Assembly (NCBI GenBank): GCA_002842145.1
Contig: PHCF01000004.1
Coordinates: forward strand, 1-64,000
Source of the DNA: Betaproteobacteria bacterium HGW-Betaproteobacteria-6
Lineage (GTDB): Bacteria; Pseudomonadota; Gammaproteobacteria; Burkholderiales; Rhodocyclaceae
Reading direction: 5' to 3'
DNA: 64,000 bases
Positions within the stretch are counted from its first letter, which is position 1. The number at the start of each line of letters is the position of its first letter. Under the pieces are notes generated by a model that was not told the origin of the DNA, ran no database searches, and saw only the letters and a program-made list of their open reading frames with translations. Below, piece by piece: positions 19,803 to 27,849 of this stretch. The position numbers were made by a program, and so were the translations under genes.

Positions 19803-20843
19803 ATGTCGACTATCATCATTCCCTCGCCAAACTCTTCGAATAGCTCCGCAACAATACCGATCGCCTATATCCGGGCAATACTTGTTGGGTACCAGCGATA
19901 TGGTGCGGATCCTGCCAATGCACTGAGGGCAGCGAATATCACACAGGTATCGCTAACCGATCCTCACGGCCGAGTGACAGCTACTCAAATGGAAATCATG
20001 TCAGCCATGGCCATGCAGGAGCTTGACGATGAGGCTCTCGGCTGGTTTTCTCGCCGGCTGCCCTGGGGCAGCTATGGCATGCTGTGTCGTGCATCCTTGG
20101 CGTCACCCAATCTCGGCGTGGCGCTAAAGAGATGGTGCCGGCACCATCGGCTGCTGACCCAAGATATCGAGCTGAAATTGACCGTCTCCCGTTCGGTAGC
20201 ATCCCTAGTAATTGACGTCAATTTTGACTTGGGAGAGATACGCGAGTTTTGCTTGGTAACCAGTTTGCGCTATATGTTGGGCTATGCGTGCTGGGCTGTT
20301 GACTCGCGAATTCCCTTGATTGAAGCACGCTTTCCTTACGCCGAACCCGAACACAAGAGCATTTATCCCAGGCTTTTTCCTGGCGCAATATTTTTTGACG
20401 CGATACAGGCAGGATTCAGCTTCGATGCTGAATATCTGGAATTGCCGCTCAGGCGGGACGAGAACGCTCTGCAACTCATGCTGCAACGCGCAATACCGCT
20501 AACGGTATTGCCATATCGCCGTGACCGGTTGTTGGTACTGCGAGTGCGACAGGTTCTACGCAGCCAAGCAGAAGAAGCACTTACCGCCGAAATGGTCGCG
20601 GAACGACTTCATATTTCAGTGCGGACCCTACATCGACAATTGCAGGATGAAGGAATTGCCTTGCAGCGACTTAAAGATGAGGTGCGGCGAGATCGAGCAA
20701 TTGATCTTCTCAACAAAACCTCCAAGCCCGTAAAACTGGTCGCGCACGCCGTTGGATTCCGCAGTGAAAAGAGCTTTTCAAGAGCATTTCGGCTATGGAC
20801 AGGGCTTCCTCCAAGCTTTTTCAGAAGAAATACTTGTGAGTAG
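19803..20843 (+). CDS. AraC-family transcriptional regulator of the liu operon
   Basis: This 346-aa regulator has an N-terminal arabinose-binding-like (PF12625-type) domain, starting IAYIRAILVGYQRYG, as in OruR/ArgR-like members. The C-terminal double helix-turn-helix occupies residues ~245-340 (LTAEMVAERLHISVRTLHRQL and VKLVAHAVGFRSEKSFSRAF). The ATG at 19803 is chosen; the earlier TTG start in the track would run through the operator. It is divergent from liuA, so it most likely activates the liu operon in response to a pathway acyl-CoA or acid. An AraC regulator here replaces the MerR (LiuR) or TetR (LiuQ) type more usual for liu operons. Confidence 0.85.
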   Translation: MSTIIIPSPNSSNSSATIPIAYIRAILVGYQRYGADPANALRAANITQVSLTDPHGRVTATQMEIMSAMAMQELDDEALGWFSRRLPWGSYGMLCRASLASPNLGVALKRWCRHHRLLTQDIELKLTVSRSVASLVIDVNFDLGEIREFCLVTSLRYMLGYACWAVDSRIPLIEARFPYAEPEHKSIYPRLFPGAIFFDAIQAGFSFDAEYLELPLRRDENALQLMLQRAIPLTVLPYRRDRLLVLRVRQVLRSQAEEALTAEMVAERLHISVRTLHRQLQDEGIALQRLKDEVRRDRAIDLLNKTSKPVKLVAHAVGFRSEKSFSRAFRLWTGLPPSFFRRNTCE

Positions 20844-21015
20844 TGGTCAATGCAAACATGTGTTTAGTGAGTTTCTTCTAAAGAATATGAAGGTGGAATT
20901 TGATCTATCAGATTCAGATTGTTCACCAACCCGGCAAGAGCCGCTTGAAATTGCGGATCGCCACCCCCGCTCCGCCGTTCCTTGATGACAACTTACTGAC
21001 TTTTCGAGGTATCTT

Positions 21016-21957
21016 TCAAACCAACTCGTCAAGCAACTCCGCTAGCGTCGGTTTGGGCCGCGGCAGCAATTCCCGAACCGCACTGCGTTCGGCAATACCT
21101 AGAATTGCACCCACCTGTTCCTCGTCGGCTCCACGCTCATACATTCGCGAAATCACCGTCAGTCGCGCTGACTGTGCGCTCAGGCCCCGGAGATCTGCAT
21201 AGCGGAATAATTTGCGATAGATCTCCAGCATCGCTCGGCAGACATAACGCTTCTGACCCGGGCCTCCGTTGGGGGAAATCACGTATTCCACCCCCGTTGC
21301 CGACAAGAACAACCGACTTCGAGGCTTCAGGCCACGGTAACTGTCCGCCTCGCCTAAACCGTGCATTTGCTCATGACGCTCACGAAAGTAAGCGTTGAGC
21401 GCATCATCCAGTCGGCTACTACTAAAATACAGCGGCCTGACCTTACCATTAATTGCAGATTCGGCCCTCAACTCAGATTCCCGACACACGCTACCATCGG
21501 CATTCAGATAATCGCGCACTTCAAGGCGCGCTATCTCGAGTGGGCGCAGCCCGGTGGCGAACATGAGATAGTACAAGGCTAGGTCATGCCAAGTACGGCT
21601 GGCACGGCCTTTAATGCGCACCGCCCCCTGCTCCACTTCGAGTTCCGATAGCACACGCGCTGGACGGCCAGAAATTGGTGGCATCGGCACAAAATCTTCA
21701 AGCGCAACGTGAATGGCATCGCGATTTATGCGTAGCCGCCGAACAAAAGCAGCCCCCTCTTCCCTCAGCCCATCCACCCCCACAACTTGCGTCAATTGCA
21801 CGGCGACCGATTTGATACGCCGCTCTACCGCTGTCCGCGAGAGACCAAAGCATGCCGCCACCCCTTCGTAGGTGCCACCATCGATCACTGCCTTGAACAT
21901 CTCTATGGATTGAGCCGACGTCTCCAGATGTTGATTGCGATCCTGCGCGCTTATCAT
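21016..21957 (-). CDS. Tyrosine-recombinase-fold protein lacking catalytic Tyr (copy 1)
   Basis: This 313-aa protein has an N-terminal helix-turn-helix (TYEGVAACFGLSRTAVERRI) and a C-terminal integrase-like catalytic fold. The box I arginine is clear (ATGLRPLEIARLEVRDY) and a GKVRPLYF strand can supply the lysine. In box II the usual HxLRHT reads AQSARLTV, the LLGH histidine reads ILGI, and no tyrosine occurs in the following segment, so strand cleavage is not expected. I start at 21957 (AAGGTGG upstream), which gives exactly the length of the paralogue at 59457. The two are about three quarters identical by eye. It may act as a DNA-binding or architectural protein or as an accessory recombinase subunit. 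Unlike copy 2, it has no DUF1173 gene after it. Confidence 0.75.
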   Translation of the reverse strand: MISAQDRNQHLETSAQSIEMFKAVIDGGTYEGVAACFGLSRTAVERRIKSVAVQLTQVVGVDGLREEGAAFVRRLRINRDAIHVALEDFVPMPPISGRPARVLSELEVEQGAVRIKGRASRTWHDLALYYLMFATGLRPLEIARLEVRDYLNADGSVCRESELRAESAINGKVRPLYFSSSRLDDALNAYFRERHEQMHGLGEADSYRGLKPRSRLFLSATGVEYVISPNGGPGQKRYVCRAMLEIYRKLFRYADLRGLSAQSARLTVISRMYERGADEEQVGAILGIAERSAVRELLPRPKPTLAELLDELV

Positions 21958-22166
21958 TCCGCCACCTTCCAGACCAACGAACCCCAAACTGCTCCTATGC
22001 TCTTCTAGCCCGCGGCCTGCCACTAGCTGAAGGAGGATTTTGCAATCAGCTTGGAAAGAGCAGCCATCTGGAAATCAACCGTATTTGGATTGGCATTCAG
22101 AGGCAAACTGCCCATCCGCATTTTGGAAGAGCACATACACCAAGTCACAAGGGGCTTTCCTAAATC

Positions 22167-23546
22167 TCAACCACCAAGGCGCTGCAGAGCCCCGACAGTG
22201 AGATATTTTTCGTAGATACTTTGATCATTAACCAGCATGGTGTGTCCACCAGGAATCGTCCGCACTTGCTCAATACGAGTCATCCGATTCGTTTGAACGT
22301 TATAGGCATGAACCGTGGTCCAAGACCAATAGGGGCTATTTCCATCCGTGACCCGCCTTTTTCCATCATCATAGAGAGAGAAGGCGCCATCAAAAAAACG
22401 GAACATTTGTCCTTTTCGATCAAATGAAACCATGGCCAAAGGCAGGAGCGTTCTGGCATCAAACCAAACCCGTTTCTTACTAACTGGTGCCCGGGGAAAG
22501 CCGATCGGTGTAGCTTCGACAACAATGGCCTCAGGAATCAACTCAACCGAGGTATCCCAGAACAACGCCCCCTTTGGGCCTCCGTGAGTCTTATGCTCCC
22601 AGTTCGGATGCTCCGAGTTCCAGCCGTTAGATACGGCGGCAAGACAGGGACCTCGATGCACGATTTGGTAATCACCCCACGTCAGAAATGGGTCGCCAGC
22701 AGCCCACGCATCTGAAAGATATAACTCGGAGCCCGGATTTAACGGCTCGAATCGCTGGTTGGTGGGAAACCGACGAACACGCTTGAAGGCTGGAAGATAT
22801 CCATATAATTCGGGAAATTGTGTTTGGTCATACGGCCAAACGCTCAAGTAAGCGATGCCTTTCGAATCGCTAGGTTCGACGAAAAAAACCGATTGATAGC
22901 GCAGTTTATCCTCATGCCCTGGCAAATAAGGCCGGGGGCTCATAACGACGCGTCCCACCGAGGACATTTCAGCCCAGCCCGACGAGTATTGATATTGAAT
23001 ATTACCCGCTTGGTCCAAATCATATTCTTTGGAGACGTATAGACAGGAGTCATGGCGCCCCCAACTCAGGGTATGCGCGGCAAAGACTTCGACTGCGCTT
23101 TGTGGCTCAGGAAAAGGATTCCCCCCAATCCAGGGTTGGCCACTACGCGTGACTACGTTACCTTTATGGTCAAACATCGCTTGGCCTTGATTCTTGAGCG
23201 TTGCCTCAAGATAAGACGCTGGATTCAATTTGCTTAGGTCATTGGTCGTGGGCGCCAAGACCAATTTTCGTCCCATTTCGGATATCTGTAGAAAACGGAC
23301 GGGATCCAGCAGATCCTTCACAAGATGGACATTTTCCTTTGTAATCACATCGCCAGATTTTAATCGGCCACGTGTATACATTTCAATGGAAAGCAATTCG
23401 TCTGGATAAGCAGTAGCCACGCTGCCAGTCCGTGCAAAAGCTGACCAGGCTGAACAGAATACGCCGGCCCTGAACATACCTTTTGCGCTATTCGCCAGGA
23501 ACACTCGCCGACTAAAATCGTGGTCATACTTGCCCAGAAAAGCCAT
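22167..23546 (-). CDS. DUF1329 family periplasmic/outer-membrane protein with Tat signal (copy 1)
   Basis: This 459-aa protein belongs to DUF1329, a LolA-like beta-sheet family found with DUF1302 porins in clusters for steroids, terpenes and other hydrophobic compounds. The start is the ATG at 23546 (CCGGAG upstream), not the TTG in the track. Residues ~10-35 form a twin-arginine signal (FSRRVFLANSAKG), so it is probably exported folded. Family landmarks are YPDELLSIEMYTRGRLKSGD and RRFPTNQRFEPL. It is the last gene of the envelope operon and a paralogue of the protein at 26435. Its role in lipid or substrate handling is inferred from context; no catalytic motif is known to me. Confidence 0.85.
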   Translation of the reverse strand: MAFLGKYDHDFSRRVFLANSAKGMFRAGVFCSAWSAFARTGSVATAYPDELLSIEMYTRGRLKSGDVITKENVHLVKDLLDPVRFLQISEMGRKLVLAPTTNDLSKLNPASYLEATLKNQGQAMFDHKGNVVTRSGQPWIGGNPFPEPQSAVEVFAAHTLSWGRHDSCLYVSKEYDLDQAGNIQYQYSSGWAEMSSVGRVVMSPRPYLPGHEDKLRYQSVFFVEPSDSKGIAYLSVWPYDQTQFPELYGYLPAFKRVRRFPTNQRFEPLNPGSELYLSDAWAAGDPFLTWGDYQIVHRGPCLAAVSNGWNSEHPNWEHKTHGGPKGALFWDTSVELIPEAIVVEATPIGFPRAPVSKKRVWFDARTLLPLAMVSFDRKGQMFRFFDGAFSLYDDGKRRVTDGNSPYWSWTTVHAYNVQTNRMTRIEQVRTIPGGHTMLVNDQSIYEKYLTVGALQRLGG

Positions 23547-23560
23547 TCTTTTCTCCGGCA

Positions 23561-23590
23561 GCGGCTCTGACAAAAAATTGCCAGAGCCGC
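23561..23590 (-). promoter_or_regulatory. Intercistronic hairpin between DUF1302 and DUF1329 genes
   Basis: A perfect 9-bp stem (GCGGCTCTG / CAGAGCCGC) with a 12-base loop lies just after the DUF1302 stop and just before the ribosome site of the next gene. No T run follows, so it is more likely an mRNA-stabilising or attenuating hairpin than a terminator. It could set a higher dose of the porin than of the last gene. Confidence 0.45.
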
Positions 23591-23612
23591 AGCACTTCAG
23601 ACTTGCACGAGA

Positions 23613-25412
23613 CTAGAAATAATAAGATGCACGGACGAAAACCTCTCGTGCATAGTCAAGTCCTTGACCAAAGTCCTTCCCCTTATCGCTGCTCTTGAGG
23701 TAGTTGGCATAAATATCGAGTTGAGCTGATTTATTGATTTTCCATTTCGCGCCCGGCTGCAGTAACCAGCCTCCATTAAGATCAGTCAGCGCGGCAAAAT
23801 CAAACCGCCATTCCAAAGAGGGAGAAGGTTGCTGGAGAACAAATGCAATATTGTTCGATCCCCCGCTTTCACCCCTCGGCGCCGACCCGGGAATATTATT
23901 GCTACCTGCTAAGGATCGCCCGAAAAGATCACTTGCAGACTTGTGCATCCACTGGAAGACCATATAGGTCGCCGGCAGCGCCTGGCTAAACTTGTGATAT
24001 TTTTCAAAAATAAAGGCGAAGTTTGTTTCGTCCTTGACGATGTAGTCGCGGGACAAGGTTGGATTAGTAAACTTTTTGTTCGGCGTATAAGACAACTCAA
24101 ATCGACCAATCAATTGATCGGTGATTGAGTCCGGCTCTCCACTAAAGACTGTATTAAGACCGAATCCAAAAACATTCTCACGGGGATACTCACGTACCAA
24201 CCAGCCTCGCAAATCACCACCAGTGAAAAATCCATCAAGAATACAAGAGGCAGAGTTTGAATTTACGCTGATGTTCCCTGTGCTACCCGCCGTACCTGCA
24301 GCTCCGGATGCACCACACGCTCCAGCAAGGGCCGTAGCACCCAAGGGAGCCGTATTGAACTCATTCAGAGCGGTTTGAAGTGCCCCGAGACCATCCAGTC
24401 GTACCGAGCTAGCGTAGCGAAACCACTCTTGGGCGCTATAGACACCAACCCCTGAACCACCGGCAAAGGCAGAATCACCGACAGCTCCGGTTCCCTGAGC
24501 TTTTGTCCACCGGAAGACTCCGTCAGGATTATTTCTCCGAAGCGCAAAGGCCTGAACCCCAATATTGTCGTACTGCCCTTGAAGCCGGAAACCAAAATTC
24601 AATTTATCCTTGACTTCGTCGTAGCCGGTTTTCTGGTCGACGATAAATTGCGCCGGGATTGCGTTGTATGGTGAGTTCTCTGTAGGCAGCACGGTTGGTC
24701 TGAACATCTGAACAAAACCCTCCAACTGAGTATTGTCAGTCGCCCGCCAGGTACCGCGAACTGCCGGCGAAGAAACGCGTTTATCAGAAAACTCCTCGGC
24801 AGCGACATCCAATATGCTATGGCGTCTAAGATCAAGGCCGTTTGCCATATCGGCAACCCGGAAGAACAACGCCTCACCCCAGGCAATCTGTTGATTCCCG
24901 ATGCGCAACCATACCGGACCCTTCGCGTAATCGAGGTAAGCAGCAGGCAAATCAAGGATCCAGTCTTTCCCTGCTGCACCGAGAACACCACCAGATTTCG
25001 ACGCACCAAAACTCTGCTCAAAAAGGTTCTTGTCTTTGAAGGCATCTTCCACTTTACCGACCTGGTCGGTAAATCCCCGCAGCTTTAAATGCGCAGCCCA
25101 GTTATCAGTCAGTTTCCCATCGAGATTCAACTCAAGTCGGGTCGCCAACATATTCAGATTGGCGTCTTTTTTTTGTGAAGCTGGGCGGGTTAAAGTCGTA
25201 TCAGTACCAAGCACCTGTTTCGTAAATGTATTTGGCACCGCTACGCCGTTGTACGGATTCCCTGCCCAGTTATTGATATTCTGGTCATCGGTCATTTTCA
25301 CTGCGACTTCTTCCCGAATCAAGCCAGAAAAGCTCCAATCCGCCCCAAATGCAGATCCCATTGCGGCAGCCATACTAATAAATGCCACTCCGTGTAGCTT
25401 TGAATTTTTCAT
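23613..25412 (-). CDS. DUF1302 family outer-membrane porin
   Basis: This 599-aa protein has a Sec signal peptide (MKNSKLHGVAFISMAAAMGSAFGA) followed by alternating beta-strand text with many aromatic girdle residues. It ends in VRASYYF, and a C-terminal phenylalanine is the usual outer-membrane barrel signal. WSFSGLIREE and WGEALFFRVADM are typical DUF1302 segments. A Gly/Ala/Ser-rich loop near residues 350-400 is probably extracellular. The ribosome site is strong (GGAGGTGGG). With the DUF1329, YCF48-like and RND genes it forms a presumed uptake or export system for a hydrophobic substrate. The exact cargo is unknown. Confidence 0.88.
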   Translation of the reverse strand: MKNSKLHGVAFISMAAAMGSAFGADWSFSGLIREEVAVKMTDDQNINNWAGNPYNGVAVPNTFTKQVLGTDTTLTRPASQKKDANLNMLATRLELNLDGKLTDNWAAHLKLRGFTDQVGKVEDAFKDKNLFEQSFGASKSGGVLGAAGKDWILDLPAAYLDYAKGPVWLRIGNQQIAWGEALFFRVADMANGLDLRRHSILDVAAEEFSDKRVSSPAVRGTWRATDNTQLEGFVQMFRPTVLPTENSPYNAIPAQFIVDQKTGYDEVKDKLNFGFRLQGQYDNIGVQAFALRRNNPDGVFRWTKAQGTGAVGDSAFAGGSGVGVYSAQEWFRYASSVRLDGLGALQTALNEFNTAPLGATALAGACGASGAAGTAGSTGNISVNSNSASCILDGFFTGGDLRGWLVREYPRENVFGFGLNTVFSGEPDSITDQLIGRFELSYTPNKKFTNPTLSRDYIVKDETNFAFIFEKYHKFSQALPATYMVFQWMHKSASDLFGRSLAGSNNIPGSAPRGESGGSNNIAFVLQQPSPSLEWRFDFAALTDLNGGWLLQPGAKWKINKSAQLDIYANYLKSSDKGKDFGQGLDYAREVFVRASYYF

Positions 25413-25446
25413 GGTTGTCCCACCTCCATAATTTCTTAACAGTCAA

Positions 25447-26418
25447 TTAGAACGTTAATTTAAGAATCTCGCCGGCACTGCCGGCAACGAATGCCGTTCT
25501 CGCTCCTTCAGCCCCCTCAATTCCCTTTACGGCCGAATGCATTCCCCTGGTTGTCGCTTTGGAAACCTCAGGCGAAAAGGTCAGCCCGCTGTCGGTTGAG
25601 GTCACGACAGTGCGAATCCCTACTGCGATTGCATCCTGGCCATCCGGACTCGACCAAACATCTGTCAAGATTGCCGACGTGCCACTTTTTATGGGAGTCC
25701 ATGATTTGCCGTCATTGACGGACCGAAGAATCAAGCCCTCCTGTCCAACAGCAAGCATTCGTCCATTTTCACCAACATGGATCCCAAAAAGGGAGCGCTC
25801 TCCTTTATGCAAAACGCCCCAATTCAAGCCACCATCGGTCGACCGGATGATGAGTTCGAACTCCCCCGTCACGATTACCGAGCCATCCTCTCCAACATTC
25901 ACACTGTAGAGATGAGGTTCAGCCTCCGTGCCCAAGATGGACTTCCAGTCGACTGCCAACTGATTCCATGACGCCCCCCAATCTGACGACTTGAGCAGAG
26001 CGCCAAATTCGCCAACGGCATATGCATTACCCTTGGAGTTAGCATGTATCGACAGCATTCGCGCATTGGTAACTGGTGGAACATTCGCCCATTTAATGCA
26101 ATCATCCGATCTGACAATGGAGCCCTGCTGACCAGCTGCCATGCACTTTCCGGATTTCCTGACCACAGAGAAAAGGCCGTCTTTGACGCCAGATTTATCA
26201 AGCTTCCGCCAGGTTGCGCCCCCATCTGCGGTATCCATCAGCAGCCCATGATCACCAACGGCGATGCCATGCTTTCCTTCAAAGCTAAGCCCATAAAGAA
26301 AATCATGCGGAATGCCACTAGCTACGGCCTGAGCGCTAACGTTGCCAGCGGCAACGGCATGTGTAATGCCGATGCCCGTCAACATGGCGAGAACCATCGT
26401 CATACCAAGCAACTTCAT
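25447..26418 (-). CDS. YCF48-like beta-propeller protein, exported
   Basis: This 323-aa protein starts at the ATG at 26418, with GGAG upstream; the track start at 26433 has no site. A Sec signal (MKLLGMTMVLAMLTGIGI...AVAA) is followed by BNR/YCF48-type propeller repeats. The pattern G..G.I..S.D.G..W recurs about six times (DTADGGATWRKL, KSSDWGASWNQL, RSTDGGLNWGVL, RSVNDGKSWTPI). YCF48 relatives act as assembly factors in plants and cyanobacteria. Exported bacterial versions next to RND transporters are common but not well characterised. It probably works in the periplasm with the adjacent DUF1302, DUF1329 and RND proteins. Confidence 0.82.
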   Translation of the reverse strand: MKLLGMTMVLAMLTGIGITHAVAAGNVSAQAVASGIPHDFLYGLSFEGKHGIAVGDHGLLMDTADGGATWRKLDKSGVKDGLFSVVRKSGKCMAAGQQGSIVRSDDCIKWANVPPVTNARMLSIHANSKGNAYAVGEFGALLKSSDWGASWNQLAVDWKSILGTEAEPHLYSVNVGEDGSVIVTGEFELIIRSTDGGLNWGVLHKGERSLFGIHVGENGRMLAVGQEGLILRSVNDGKSWTPIKSGTSAILTDVWSSPDGQDAIAVGIRTVVTSTDSGLTFSPEVSKATTRGMHSAVKGIEGAEGARTAFVAGSAGEILKLTF

Positions 26419-26434
26419 ACGATGGCTCTCCATA

Positions 26435-27805
26435 TCACGCCCCGAGGCGGCTGATAGCTTGCTCAGTCAGGTATTTGTCGTAAATTCCTTCTGGATTTCG
26501 TACCGACTTGATGCCCCCGGCAATCTCCTTGGCTTGAACTATTCGCGACATCCGATTCGACTGAATGTCATGACTCATAATGGAGGTCCAGGTCCAGGCT
26601 GTATGCTTGCCCGTCATTTCGCGGACATTACCTTTCTCGAGGAGGCTATAAGTTGGCTCAAAGCTCTTAAACAACTCGCCGCGTCGATCGTAGGTGTGAT
26701 AACCGATATACATCATGTTTCGCGCATCGAGCCAGACACGCTTTTTCCCAACCGGGGCACGGGGATAACCGACAGGTTCTGCATCTAGAACCAGACACTC
26801 AGGAATCAGCTCCATACTGATTTCAAAGAAGGTTTGCCCAGCAGGCCCACCGTGAACTGGCATTTCCCAGTTCGGATGCTCAAGTTGATTTTGGGAGACA
26901 GCGCCTAGCATTGGTCTGCGCTCGACAAGCTTGTAATTACCCCATGTAAGCATAGGATCACCCGACCCCCATGCATCAGAGAGATAAAACGTCAAGCCGG
27001 GAGCTAGCGGTTCAAAACGCTGATTGGTAGGGAACTTTCTTACCCGCTTAAAAGCTGGGACATAACCCACGAGCTCGGGAAATTTACGTTGGTCGTAATT
27101 CCATGTGCTCAGATAAGCAGTACCCCGTACATCAGAGGGCGCGGAGAACAAAACCGTTTGGTAACGAAGTTTGTCCTTATGTGTATCTCCGCTAAAACCA
27201 CCGGGAGAACTGAGGCGCCCGCTAACATTTTCTTCATACCAGCCAAAATCGTATTGATAGGATACTTTTCCATCAGGTCCAATATCCCAGTCGCGCATCG
27301 CATAGACGGCGCTGTCATGCCGCCCCCAACTTAGCGTAATATTTGCAAAGGCCTCCAAAGCTGTTTTCGCATCTGGGAACGGGTTACCACCAATCCAGCG
27401 CTCCCCATTACTTGTATAGACGTTGCCATCACTATCTAGCTTTGCCTTCCCGGCATTTTTAAGCGTTGCCTCTAGATAATCATGGGGAAAGAGTCGTGAA
27501 ACATCTTTCGTCGTCGGCACAATTCGAATACGACGCCCCATCTCTTTCACCTGCTTGTAGGCAATCGGGGTCAGCAAATCTTTAACAATATCGACGTTAG
27601 CTGCCGTGATTAGGTCACCAGTCTTAACCTTGCCCTTGGTATAAGCATCAATTGACAACAATTCGTCGGGATACGCCTTTGTGATATCGGCACCCTTGGC
27701 GATCAACGGCCAAAGCGGTGTAAGAATCCCCGCCCCCGCCATGGTCCCCATCTTGGCGATAAACGCCCGGCGGCTATAGTCAAAATCATATTTTCTAATA
27801 TGCAT
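26435..27805 (-). CDS. DUF1329 family protein with Tat signal (copy 2)
   Basis: This 456-aa protein is a paralogue of the protein at 22167 and shares with it PDELLSI, KFPTNQRFEPL, YLSDAWGSGDP and EHPNWE. A twin-arginine signal is present at residues ~8-35 (YSRRAFIAKMGTMAGAG, then a hydrophobic stretch). The start is supported by CCAGGAGAC upstream. It lies 45 bases after the RND gene and 16 before the YCF48-like gene. Two paralogues in one operon suggest either hetero-oligomers or different partners. Tat export of both is notable, as members I know usually carry Sec signals. Confidence 0.87.
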   Translation of the reverse strand: MHIRKYDFDYSRRAFIAKMGTMAGAGILTPLWPLIAKGADITKAYPDELLSIDAYTKGKVKTGDLITAANVDIVKDLLTPIAYKQVKEMGRRIRIVPTTKDVSRLFPHDYLEATLKNAGKAKLDSDGNVYTSNGERWIGGNPFPDAKTALEAFANITLSWGRHDSAVYAMRDWDIGPDGKVSYQYDFGWYEENVSGRLSSPGGFSGDTHKDKLRYQTVLFSAPSDVRGTAYLSTWNYDQRKFPELVGYVPAFKRVRKFPTNQRFEPLAPGLTFYLSDAWGSGDPMLTWGNYKLVERRPMLGAVSQNQLEHPNWEMPVHGGPAGQTFFEISMELIPECLVLDAEPVGYPRAPVGKKRVWLDARNMMYIGYHTYDRRGELFKSFEPTYSLLEKGNVREMTGKHTAWTWTSIMSHDIQSNRMSRIVQAKEIAGGIKSVRNPEGIYDKYLTEQAISRLGA

Positions 27806-27849
27806 GTTTTGTCTCCTGGTTAAAGGTTTTAAAAATCAAGTAAAGGCAA

